This document shows, piece by piece, positions 1 to 11,500 of a DNA stretch of 64,000 nt. The stretch comes from Membranipora membranacea (taxonomy: Eukaryota; Bryozoa; Gymnolaemata; Cheilostomatida; Membraniporidae), in assembly GCA_914767715.1 (NCBI GenBank), contig OU612075.1, positions 3,410,001 through 3,474,000 on the forward strand, read 5' to 3'. A program made the position numbers and the translations under genes. The notes under the pieces were generated by a model that was not told the origin of the DNA, did no database searches, and saw only the letters and a program-made list of their open reading frames with translations. Every line of letters starts with the position of its first letter. Within the stretch, counting starts at the first letter, position 1.

Positions 1-210
1 GCTGTGTCCGAAATTGAAGAACGCACTTATGCACTGACTCAAGATAATAAAAACTCACTGCTGGAAGCCATTCTTTTCGCATCATGTGAAATGGCAGGAG
101 TCATCTACTCTCATGCAATGTGGGAACAACTACTACTCTTATTTCTCGGTTTATTTGAGTACAATTAACCACGGAATATTTTACCGACTAAATTATTTAT
201 CATTATTTAC

Positions 211-753
211 CAAATCATCTGCTAGCCAATCGATACGTCGGTAGATCCCCTTAACATGCTCCTCCAGGCTCTCCAGGCTCTTCCATGATGATTTTTCAAC
301 ATCCCTACATTTCTTGATCATGCTATGTATGTCCTGGGAAAATTCTCTTAATTTCCTTCTCATGTCATCTGTGACTTGCTTTAGCGGGACTACTTCATGT
401 GGAGAGCCTGATAAAACCCAAAAAATAATAATATGTTAGGAGTAAACAAAAAAACCAGCTCCACGGTCAAATCCAGAGGAACTAGAAACTTTAACGAACC
501 CCAACACAAGCACTACCCAGGCAAACCTTGATCTCATTTTGTTGCTAGTTACCTGTGAGCCATATTATGTTTTAACTGCAATCTGCAAAGGCTTGAAGAT
601 TTCGTTTCAGCAGTATTTTCTCAACCAACCAAACCTCTATGCCAGATGGTTTTAAATGATGGGTATCACATTTATATACAAAATCGTCAAAGCAAGACTT
701 AATGCGTGTATTACCTGTTTGATCTTCGCGCTGAGTTTTTGCCTCCTCTTGAT
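211..753 (-). CDS. Partial TRIM-like paralogue: coiled-coil exons 7' and 8'
   Basis: Two exons on the minus strand match exons 7 and 8 of the TRIM-like gene at 51.5-62 kb. Exon 7' is 715-753 (39 nt) and exon 8' is 211-407 (197 nt), the same lengths and splice phases as at 58,075-58,113 and 53,551-53,747. Both reading frames are open and the AG acceptors and GT donors are kept. The encoded segment is charged and coiled-coil-like, with few replacements between copies. Upstream exons (RING, B-boxes) were not found between 754 and 5,500, and downstream exons would lie left of the window. This is either the 3' part of a second gene or a partial duplicate. Intact frames favour recent duplication or continued use. 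Confidence 0.6.
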
Positions 754-929
754 CTGAAGATACAGAATATTATCTTAGTCAACCTGAAAGCTTTGGAGGC
801 CCATGTGTAGCAGCATTAAAGTAACACAAAATCTATGAGCTCAGGTGAATTTTCATCTGCATGGTTTTGTTTTCAATATTGATCAGTATCATCTGTAGAC
901 GAATACTCAAGCTGTTGCTGTTAGGGGAG

Positions 930-1250
930 ATGAAGGCTCCACCAAAAAATGCAGTTTTGGGCGCTCAAGCGTGATAATAGACAGTTTTCTGAGCTCTGAT
1001 TTAGGCCTCAATTTGGAGTTGTCCTCTCTCCAGTTTGGTACTTTTAACCCACACCGCATAGGAAAAACCTTATCTTGAAAACCGCTTATAATGGGATACA
1101 AATTATTTTTGATTCAGAATCTGCAACATTGAAAACTCATAAATGGACATAGTTTGGGAAATAACTTTTAGTATTTGGATAGTCAATAATAACATTTTCT
1201 TCCTGTTTTGCGGACAATTTGGCAGAATATTTCATGATTTTGTCACTAAA
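930..1250 (+). repeat. Half copy of foldback repeat F1
   Basis: From about 973 the sequence carries the terminal motif GACAGTTTTCTGAGCTC followed by the left arm of the foldback family seen whole at 3,579-4,342 and 58,339-58,802. The right arm is missing: similarity ends near 1,250. Small reading frames here are by-products of the repeat. Confidence 0.75.
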
Positions 1251-2329
1251 CATTTCTCTCTCAATGCTCAACAATCATCCAAAAAAGTTGATCCATTGTT
1301 GTACACAATGTGCTTTGCATGTAATACTGCATAGATTTTCATCACGCTTTTGCATAACGTAATTTACTGCATCATTTTGCACATTGCTGCCTATAAGTAT
1401 TCAATGTATTTCTAGTTAATGTACAATTAAACAATTAGAAACATGCGGTTTAAAAAAAATTGCGATATTAATCTTAAGTCGGACTACCTGGCAACGTGTC
1501 AGTGAAGGAATTTTTTAGATGGGACAAGTAGTTCCTGAGAAACTGAAAAGGCGATATATCACGTTAATCACAAGAATTCCTCCACTCTCTGCCCCCGTGA
1601 GCAACTCCTTGCTCTGAGTAAGTGTCTAGCCGCTCTTCAGCACAATGCTAATGCTATTTTGTCGACATAATTTACTTGTAGCTTCTATTATCAATCCCTT
1701 ACTAGTCACAGAAAGGCAAAGCTAAGTTTCTGGCATGACAGCTAGAGTTGCCTGATTTTTTTATACTCTGGAAATCAATTCCCATGTACTCTGTTCCGAA
1801 CCCCGTAAGGGGGACACTAGCGCCCCCAAACCCCCAGATGTTTATACTCGGGTGCTTTGTGCCCTCAAGGTGTCACTTCGGGGCACAGTATTGCCAAAAC
1901 TCAGGTTTTAGAAATCCTCAAAGCCCAGACCCCCACCCAACAATGTGATAAGCTTGTTTGTTTGATTGATGAATTCAGTCACAGGTTTAATTATAACATA
2001 CTCAGCATCTAAATGATTCATGTTTAGTTGTCAATTTGCTAGAGAGATGTCCCCAAAAGCGTTCTCGATTGGTTAGGTCCACCAACACTGTGTTAGATGA
2101 TTTATATCAATGAGACGTTACCAGGCCAGTATAAACAAGAGTGACAGGTATAAAGTGTATTTCAATAACTCTGAGATTTCTGCGCGTGGAATCATAATCT
2201 AAACTTCGACCTCTATTTTGTAGTCAGGCATAAATATACGTTGGGAGTAAAGAATGGAAAGGGAAGTCACTGCTTTCTCGTTATTGTTCCCTCAATTTTC
2301 ATTTTTCTAAGAACAAGTTTTTTTTTTTG
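1251..2329. other. Gene-free stretch, nothing recognised
   Basis: AT-rich sequence without a convincing exon on either strand. A G/C-rich patch at about 1,797-1,935 resembles short GC-rich patches at 26,650-26,700 and 27,790-27,850 and may be part of a dispersed repeat. No other structure was recognised. Confidence 0.4.
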
Positions 2330-2525
2330 ACAGAAATGGGGGATAAAAGTGATGAGAAAACCGGATATGTTTTATCATGCCATTATTGCCTAGAAGTCGA
2401 TGCAAAGGGTTTCATACTGAACCCGAGATTACTACCATTTGGCCATGTCTACTGACTGTATGGTGTGCCTTGTGGAGTATCAGACACAACTTGTCATGAC
2501 GCCAGTATGTACTAACTACCTAACT
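2330..2525 (+). pseudogene. Decayed RING-finger exon
   Basis: After a T-rich tract and an AG at about 2,332, an ATG at 2,337 opens a frame encoding MGDKSDEKTGYVLSC and then HYCLE, which gives a C-x2-C pair. It continues to a LLPFGHVY segment that aligns with the LPCGH core of RING fingers, with the core Cys replaced by Phe. A TGA follows where the next zinc-binding Cys is expected. A one-base shift is then needed to recover a VCLVEYQTQ segment typical of the RING tail. One missing ligand, one nonsense codon and one frameshift make this a relic. It belongs to the RING/TRIM type but is not a close copy of the RING exon at 60,409-60,586. Confidence 0.55.
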
Positions 2526-3578
2526 AGTTAAATTGCTAGGCCTGTCGTCGCATGCTGCGTTTTTTTACCGAAGACGAAACACCATTCCTCACCAGTATCA
2601 CAGAGGATGTAAGATCCCTTGTCTCTGATAGCATCTTTTTTGTTTTAAGTTGACGCTTGAGTTATGTAAGCTAGGCTGTTACTAAATAAATTTCGGATCA
2701 ATTTGCCCACAATATGGGTTCTTACCTGATAACTACCTTCTCTTTCTGAATTTTGCCAAGCAGCTACCCGGCGGCTGCCAAATAGGCAACCAGTTGGCAA
2801 TTTGGCAAACACTTGATGTCTAATGTTGTAAGGGTAGATGGGTTTGTGACAGAAGCAAATGGTATTAGACACTCATCACCTTGGCAGTTGAGTTTCCTGT
2901 CAAAAACCCATCTGGATTGGTATTTTGTGTCCAACAGTTGTGAAATAGCCATCCCGATAATTGCTGCCACATTTTTAACGGAATAGGCTTTGACAGTCAT
3001 GGATTGCAAGTTAGCAGTGCCAGACGAGTATTTTTTCATTAGCAGATGGCCGTTTTGAAGAGATGTATGATGGATCCAGTGTCTCTTTTTTCAAAATGTG
3101 ACTGATAAATTTTCACAAAATGTTCCAGACATAGCTCCAGTGATACTGATTGCTGATTGGTCAATATTGACCTGTTGTTCTTCCTTAGACAGACGGAGTT
3201 CATTGCTTTGAGGGTATAGAGTTGTCATAGTGTCATACTTACTAGAGATCGCTAACATGGCTCTTATAAATACTCTTAATATAACCAGGATAACTTGTTC
3301 CCTTTATATCAATGCAGTGAACTCAATCATTCCTAAGATTTTGATGAAAAAGAACAGTTGCGAGTTTATTTTATTTTTAAGAGTAATGAAAAATCTATGA
3401 ATTATTTGTGAGTTTTATGAGTCGTGTGCCTGGGCCTGGCACCACAGCTCAAAAACTTCCATCAATAATTTGTGATAACGAAATCATCTACAGTTAACTT
3501 TATGTTCGAGGAAGGCAATCGGGCCATTGTCATAAGGGTCAGTAAGTGAGACATGGTCCCCAGTCCACCTAAATTGAC
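2526..3578. other. Gene-free stretch with an unassigned minus-strand frame
   Basis: No splice-bounded exon could be supported. A 91-codon minus-strand frame at 2,764-3,039 has mixed composition but matches no family I recognise. The rest is AT-rich intergenic or intronic sequence. Confidence 0.35.
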
Positions 3579-4342
3579 TGATTATGTATAAAAGTATGTC
3601 ATGTGTTGTGTTTAGCTGATATAGATAAAAATTGCAATATGATACCATATTTGAGCTAGCCTTATCTAAAGAGCCTTTGAGATATAGGCCATTCGCCCAT
3701 CATAGACAGTTTTCTGAGCTCTTATTTATGCCTCAATTCGGAGTTGTTCTCTCTCCAGTTTGGTACTTTTAATCCACGCCGCATTGGAAAAACCTGCTGA
3801 AAGAGGATTATCTTGAAAACCACTTATGTTAGGCTGAAAATGATTTTTGATTCAGAGTCTGCACCATTGAAAACCCTGTGAGACAGGGTTTCCAAGTCAT
3901 TGGAGGCTTGAATGTTGATAAATCTTAGTTTTAGTGACGAAACTCGTGAAAAATTCTGCCAAATTGTCCGCAAAACAGGCAGAAAATGCTATAATAGACT
4001 ATCCAAATAATAAAATTATTTCCCAAACTATGTCCATATGAGTTTTCAATGTTTCAGATTGTGAATCAAAAATAATTTTTATCCTATTATAAGCGGTTTT
4101 CAAGATAACCCTCTTTGCAGCACATTTTTCTATGCAGCGTGGGTTAAAAGTACCAAACTGGAGAGAGGACAACTCCGAATTGAGGCATAAATCAGAGCTC
4201 AGAAAACTGTCTATAATGGGCGAATGGCCTTATCTCAAAGGCTCTTTAGATAAGGCTAGCTCAAATATGGTATCATATTGCAATTTTTATCTATATCAGC
4301 TAAACACAACACAAGACATACTTTTATACATAATCAGTCAAT
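3579..4342. repeat. Foldback (palindromic) repeat F1, complete copy
   Basis: The two halves are near-perfect reverse complements: the left arm begins GATTATGTATAAAAG at 3,579 and the right arm ends with its complement near 4,342. Arms are about 330-350 bp with a short centre near 3,950-4,010. Inside each arm lies the motif GACAGTTTTCTGAGCTC, shared with the copies at about 973 and at 58,339-58,802. There is no transposase frame. It looks like a non-autonomous foldback or MITE-type DNA element whose RNA would form a long hairpin. Confidence 0.8.
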
Positions 4343-4844
4343 CAGTCAGTATGAAACTGACCACTATTGTGTAAAGGCTACTTCTGAACAACCTCACAGG
4401 TGATAAAGGTTACTCTAATTTTCAGGTAAGCATTATCCATCTTAAATTAGCGATACATGTGCACTGTTGTTGTCGGCATCACATGTATCATGTATCATAA
4501 GACATGTATCAAGCGCCTTTAAATATATCCATCCAGGCTACTAGCCAACCAAAATCAAAAAGCACCGAGTGGTTTTTCATCAAGTTCCAGTTAGCTGTTT
4601 ATCGCCAACTGTTTAATACCGTTATTGGACCATATCGGACAATATGACCATTCAGATCGAATGAAGCCTCTAGGGATGGTTATACAGCAGATCAGCTTGG
4701 TTTTTTGATTTGTTATCTCAAAGAGTGAGTTTTTCCCTAATAAGTTTACGTTACAAACGCCCTTTTCTCCAACATGAACAACGTGAAATAGCTGTACATC
4801 AAAGTAATAAATGAGTAATACTTTTCCCATTGCCATTGCGTTTT
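4343..4844. other. Gene-free stretch between repeats
   Basis: AT-rich with a short run of ACATGTATCA-type repeats near 4,465-4,515. No exon or element was recognised. Confidence 0.35.
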
Positions 4845-5012
4845 GTTCTCTGCTTGTGCTGCTGTAGGTTCTCAGCTTGTGCTGCTGTAGGTTCTCTGCT
4901 TGTGCTGCTGTAGGCTCTCTGCTTGTGCTGCTATAGGTTCTCTGCTTGTGCTGCTGTAGGTTCTCTGCTTGTGCTGATGTAGGTTCTCTGCTTGTGCTGC
5001 TGTAGGTTCTCA
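4845..5012 (-). repeat. 23-bp minisatellite, about seven units
   Basis: Tandem units with the minus-strand consensus CTACAGCAGCACAAGCAGAG plus three bases, with a few substitutions per unit. Because 23 is not a multiple of three, a minus-strand frame through the array cycles through three peptides in turn. That periodicity is the sign of a DNA repeat rather than a protein repeat under selection. Confidence 0.85.
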
Positions 5013-5090
5013 GCCGTGGATACTTATCTAGGAATGGTTCCAGCTGATCAATGACTAGCGTTGAGTTGACCAACTTTGATCCTTTTGCCT

Positions 5091-5260
5091 CAACTGGTGA
5101 CCAGCGGACACAGAGCAACCGGTGACCAGCTGACACAGAGCAGCTGGTGACCAGCTGACACAGGACAGAGAAACTGGTGACCAGCTGACACAGAGCAACT
5201 GGTGACCAGCTGACACAGAGCAGCTCGAATGGTGACCAGCTGACACAGAGCAACTCGAAT
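5091..5260 (-). repeat. About 25-bp minisatellite, six to seven units
   Basis: Tandem units built around GGTGACCAGCTGACACAGAG with spacers of 5-10 bp (CAACT, CAGCT, CAGCTCGAAT). This is a second tandem array, unrelated in sequence, 80 bp from the 23-bp array. Both lie directly upstream of the point where homology to the receptor gene begins (about 5,515). Confidence 0.8.
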
Positions 5261-5528
5261 TCAGACTTGATCTAAGCATTGAGCAACAAATAGTTCGGTC
5301 ATTATTGTTTTTACTGCCACAGCGCTTTATTTAGATATTATGATGTTCTACGCTCTCTAAGTAATGTTTAATGACCAACACTACAGAATCAACCTGCAAG
5401 CTATTTGGCTTTTAACTGGTGAATGATTGATCAACCTATTCTTGGTACACTTTGATATAGATCAAATTGTGATAATATCCTTCTATCGCCATGTTGCCAA
5501 GATAAGACTTGTTTTGTCTACTTTTGAG

Positions 5529-8500
5529 GCTTTTGGCAGCCGTGGAATGCTGAAAAACGTAAGTATCTCAACGCTGGAGTCTTAAAGATTAGTGAGACAA
5601 ATACCGATAATCTAAGAAGCTGCATGAGTAGATGTGTGGATTATGTTGAGGGTACAGATTGTCGCTCGATACTGAAGTCCGCATCTGGTTACAACAATAA
5701 TCAATGTGAAATCATGAACAAACGATCTGATGATGACAACATACAAAGTGAACTGAGTGGTGATTGGCAGTACTTTGATCGACCTTACTGGTACCTCGGT
5801 AAGATGAGAAGTTTGCTTTTCCCAGTAAGCACCTAATCAAATTAGTAGCCTGATGTTCTGGTCATGTTTGTGATAGTCTATCCTGCACCAAAGAGCTCTG
5901 TAAAAAATTGTGTCACATGGAAAGGTAACTCAAAGATGTGTTTAAATGCATGGTAAACCTTGAGTAATCCATTGATATCTGAAATATTATTGCTACTGTA
6001 TTTGGCATATTTTTGTACAATAATAAGCATTTGATCTAGGCATGGTGTGAGAAAATAATGTCAATCTCGTAACAATCTGCCATGGCTCCTCAAAGACTTT
6101 TGTTAAATACTCCTACATACAAAATATATTTCCTTCAAAAATTCTTTTTGATGCGCACATTTAGCTGACCGGTTGATTTTATCCTGCGCGCTATACCTCT
6201 TTTGTCTCAGATGAAGCTCCGGGTGCCACAGGTCTGACAGTCAGTCTGAGAGCAGACCGTGGTACTGACTATGTGATCATGTATAATAACCGGTTTGAGG
6301 CAGATGGATATCTAGTGGCGTGGCAGTACTTCACTCGGTCATATGGTACACCATGTCGAACCTACGCTGCTGTGTGGGAGCAAAGTGGAACCAGCAGCAA
6401 CTTTAAACTCATTGATTACACACTGCTAAACTATCTACAAGGGCTCGGTACTGTCAATTTTCACTTTGTAACCAACAAGCTTGTGAAGGTAAAACAGGGG
6501 GATTCACCATCAATATTTGTTAAAGACTACAGTGATTGCTATGGAAATTTGGTGACATTTGCTAATGGTGGTCCAGATGCATACTTTGGTCCCTATCGAG
6601 ATGTTCAGAATATAGAAGTAAACGACACCCTGACTGTGAGGACAGATTATAAAGGTGGAAGAATAGTTTCTCTTCGTCCATTTGTTGCTGGTGAGTAAGA
6701 AGAACAACATTGTAGTCAGAGGTGAAGGTGATTCAAGTTTTTTTTGTATATTTAGCTATCTGACTTAAATTCAAATTCTCACTGATATGTCAAGGTGCTG
6801 CTATTCTTCTACTTGTTGTATAATGCATTCCTGGTTTAATATTCCACTGTTTTTACTTTTCTATTGGAAGCTCGTACAACCTATTCAATTTTCCACGGAA
6901 CATTGAGATGACCTGACAGTAAATATGCCGTGAACAATGTGTTTTATGTAAACAACTTTCAAAACATGCTAACTAAACTATTTTGTTTGACAGAGTATTT
7001 GGTTGTGAGTGGAATCTCTCCTTATATATCTAATATGGCAGACAATAGTGTTCAGCTGTCGTGGGGCGATCCAATAGGCTACCAATCAAAAATGGCTGGT
7101 AAACAGAATATAACCGGAGGTGGCTTTAAGATAACATGCTCTACAAGTAGAGACTTCAGCTCGGAGATTGAATGTTCAAGCAGCCAGTCTATCCACCCAG
7201 AAACAGACAGATCAGCTGTTCTGAGTCTCCCAGACTTCACTCAGTCATATTACGCCAGGATACAAGTGGTGAGAAACTTCAATGGACAAGAGATTGTAGA
7301 TGAAAAATACACAGATTCTCAGCAGTTTTGTGCAAGTAAGTAGCATCACTGCATCACCAGCTCGGATAATTTATGACAATAGCTTGGCTATTGCATCCCA
7401 TCAGGGCAGGTCCTGGTTTCATTGCTGGTTTAATTGGTCCAATATTAGTCAATGAAGTCTTTTTATAGGATAATGCTCTTATGATTTGAAATTGCATCAT
7501 TTTAGTTCCTAATAGGTCATCAAAATCTACTAGACAATGACTTACATTTCAAGAATTAAATTTCATCTTCATTTTTTTCTCATGATTTCAATGATTGCTG
7601 CTTACTTCACTAGTGTCTTCATATGCATGTATTTCTTTCTGCACAATGCATAAATCATAAATCAAAATAATTATACAAATAACAATTTTTTGTCAAAAAT
7701 GACTTGGCAAAGAATAAGACATTCACAGCTTTTTGAATGCCAATTCACTCCAGCAGTGTCCATTTTGAGCGATTGTAAATTAGCTTTTTGAGGGTAGTTA
7801 ATGTACTGATCTCATTTTTTCAAGTTAGTAGGCAACCAAGAGCGTTGAAGGCCTAAACTTAGAGCATCTTGGATACAGCAAAGAACGCTTATGACCTATC
7901 TCAACAGATACCATGCATAGAAATATTGGTTTTGGTCGGGTCGACATTCTCAATTCCTAATCAAACATGGCAAATTTGTTACATTTCAAAATAACAAGAC
8001 ATATTCTATTGTGATATTATTCATATTTATCTTTTTTGTATTTCATTTACCAGGGCGCGGAACGCTGGCCGATAGTCAAATGATCATTGTAGAGACAGGT
8101 GTTCTGAGGCCTGGAGAGCTACGTGCTGTCAGCCTACAAACTTCGGCTCTGGTAGATCAGACAAATTAATTTAATTTATTAATTTAAATTTGTTGATGAA
8201 ATGAAATACTGGAATGAAATAGACTGCCAATAAAAGTGTTAATGATCAATTAATTATCAATGGTAGCAGTCTTTATGCTGATGGGTGACATGCTACATAC
8301 TTTATTTGTAAGTTTTATGTAATATTGGGTCTCAATTTTTATTAACGGAAAAGTTGAAGTCAAATTGAACCACCATCGTTGCAAAATATGTGAACATGTT
8401 GACAGCTCTACTGTAAATAGGAAAATAGTGTCAACATGGCTGAATCTGAAAACTGAACATCCTTAGTAATATTATCATATTTGATTATAAGGTTTGCAGT

Positions 8501-11500
8501 TACACTGCCTCATGATGTTGTCTGCTATAATGTGCAGAGCTCTGTTCCATCGTTCAGTGCTATTTTTGGCCTTGGCATCATATTCTTGTTAAAAAAGTCA
8601 AAACTCATTCTTGTTTTTTGTTTTGTTAAAATGAATGTTGTCAATAATTTTCCAGGGAGATAGCTGTGTCATATCGGTTAAGATTACCTATGTCTCAGGG
8701 ATTCTGGATAACCAGTCTAAGTCAGGTGTATGGAACTTAACTAAGGACCAGGGTACAGATTTCACTATCACAGTGTCTGCTAATCTAGTTGGTGGATACC
8801 AGCAGCAAGTTTGGTCTAAATCCTACACGACAATGGAAGGTAAAGCTGTACTTATGTTTCAAAACCTTTAGGAATTGTTGGCCTACTAGGTTGATATCTA
8901 CCCATGTAATATCGATCATCCTACCATGTGAGCATTGCGAGCACTAGTATGATTTATTAATGTAATGGTTCTCATTTCGGGGTTGGCTGTATCCTGATTT
9001 GGCATTGCGGCGTTATTTATCAAACTTCCCTCGATCTCACAAAATTCTGAGTTTGGTATCAAAATTATTATCGTCGTTCAGGGCTCTAAATTTTATTTTC
9101 AGTTCCATCGGCTCCATATGGTTTCAAAGGTGTAGGCAGAAAGAATGACTCAGCTACACTAGAGTGGAATCTCATCAAGGATTATAATGATGTGACAATC
9201 ACAAACTATCAGGTGAGCCATCATTACTGATCTTGTTAATGATATCAACCCAAGGAGTGGTCATGTTTCAAATCTAAGTGAACGATATCTTCAGGTTAAT
9301 CATTACCATTGACTTAATAATAAACCTAGACAGGACACCATGTACAGAGAGGACACCATATGCAGTTGAAGTGAGGCACTTAATTGTGGGGCGACGTAAC
9401 GCCATTGGGTGGTGTAGAAGCAATGACGCTTTCATTGATTTACTGTCCATAATCCAGGTTTTGTGTTCATGACACGATCAATTTTGATCGGATTTAGAGT
9501 TTGAAAATTACTTTACGATCAGCAGCATCTTGTTATCACCTTGATGTTATTCCTTCTTCAAAAAAATCTTAGGATCAAACTGTTCAGGGCAAGCTGCTAA
9601 ATCTTCTGTTACTTTCAAACTCAGAATTGATCAGGTTATCGACAAAAAACCTGGAATTTGGACAGTAAATCAATGATAGCATCATTGCTTCTACACCTTT
9701 CAATCACTACAGATTTTGTTCGTGACGAACAAGGTTTTGTTTGTAAGAGTTATCTTCCCAAATTGCTATAAAATTCATAACATTGACTTTTAGGATGAAT
9801 AGAGCTGTACCAATGATTTAAGATAATAGTAGCAAATGCTAACAATCAACACTCCCATTGTTAATTGTGCAATATTATCCCTTTCAGCCATCTTGCCAAG
9901 GTGTCCATGTTGCCTTAAAGACTTAGTTTGAGGCTGCTCTTTTGTATCACATCTTATTCTCCATATTTTATTCTATCATGTGAGCGATTTTCAGCTTTAG
10001 AATCCAAATATGGAGGAAGTTATGGACTCTCAAACTTCCAGGGTGATTGCCATCAATCGGCATTGGGAATAAGCGGATGTTTCCCCTGGGGTACGTCACA
10101 ACCATAGACATGTGTTTTGTCTATGGTCATACTTATTATGATTTAATACACTAATAATCACACAGATAAGATTATGATCAAAATTCAGACCAGGGTGGAA
10201 ATCGAACCTGGGTCCACATATCTATATGCAACGACGCTACCATCTCCCCACCTGGATCAACTAGGTGATTTTGTAGAAATATAGCTGAGTGTTAGCGGCG
10301 CTGCCTGCAAAGCCATTTGGACCTGGATTGAGACTGTTACAGATCTGAACATTTTGATCATCAGCATATTTATTAGTGTGTCGTAATAAGTATGATGGTT
10401 GTGATTGCCGGCTGATTCTTACTGCCGATGACTTGCCTTCACCTTGGAAGTTTGAGAGGCCATAACTTCCTCAATATTTGGATTCTAAAGCTGGAATTCA
10501 CTAACATGATAGAATAAAGTATGGAGAATAAGATGTGATACAAAAGAGCAGCCTCAAACTAAGTCTTTAATGTTCATGAATTGGGACCACTCAAGATCGA
10601 CAAGATCAATATTAATCTGTTATAATTCCTGTCAATTTATATATACACTCCTGTAATATTTATTTGGTGACAAGTCGCAAACCAGCTAGAGGGAATAGGT
10701 TATTTGTCTCTTTGTGGTTCTACACATGGATGGCCTGTATTTATCTATTTTTGCTCTATAAGCAGACTTTTTCTTTGTATTTATTTTAATACGAGAGTCC
10801 AGGTGGTGATGACTGCCTTCGGCTATATTGGTGAAGTTTTCACTGCAAGAGGCGTGCTGGAAAGTTGAGATGATTTGCAGTGCTACATTGCCAAGCCTCT
10901 GTTCATAGTTGTCTGTGAAGGGCATCAAAATCTGACTAACAGAGCGCTGGATCCTCTCAAATCTTCTTTTGTCAGTGTCTGATAGCAGACTGTACCATGC
11001 AGGGCGGGCGTAGGCGATTAAAGACTTAATATTAGCTACTTAGAACATATGGACAAGACCATGAACAATCTCAGAGAACCTGAAACAGGGATAGAAGATA
11101 TGTGGACATCTCTGAAGAAGGCTGCATTTGACACCGCCGCTGAATTCCTTGGTCGACCAGAAAGAAAACATCAGGATTGGTTTGCTGAAGACGATGACCA
11201 GCTCAACACCCTGCTTGAGGAAAGAAACAAGGCAAAAGCAAAACACCTGCAGATCAACACAAGAGCAAACCAAGCAAAATTTGTACAGGCTAGAAGCGAG
11301 CTTCAGAAATATACTAGAGACTTGAAGTCGCAATGGTGGGAGGAGAAAGCAGAAGGACTACAGCTCGCTGCGGACAAGAATGACATGAAGTCGTTCTTTA
11401 GCGGATTAAGGGAGATCTATGGGCCACAGAGGAGAGGTACAGCACAATTAACTGCCCTCGATGGTGAGACAGTCCTGAAGGAGAAAGACCAAATACTTAA

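Larger units (their letters stand above)
1..1250. repeat. Segmental duplicate of the TRIM-like locus (53,278-58,620)
   Basis: By eye, bases 1-640 match 53,278-53,979 and bases 641-1,250 match 58,002-58,620, in the same orientation. Two differences stand out. This copy lacks about 73 bp present at 53,470-53,545. It also lacks the 4.02-kb retrotransposon that separates the two halves in the other copy, so it preserves the empty insertion site near base 640. It carries homologues of TRIM-like exons 7 and 8. The match stops near 1,250 inside a half foldback repeat. The duplicate runs off the left edge, so a further TRIM-like gene probably continues outside the window. Confidence 0.85.

Noticed and set aside
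4591-5253. 220-codon minus-strand frame with repeated QQHK, RTYSS and QLV segments
   Set aside because: It arises from reading through the two minisatellites. The 23-bp period cycles all three frames, so the peptide repeat is a by-product.
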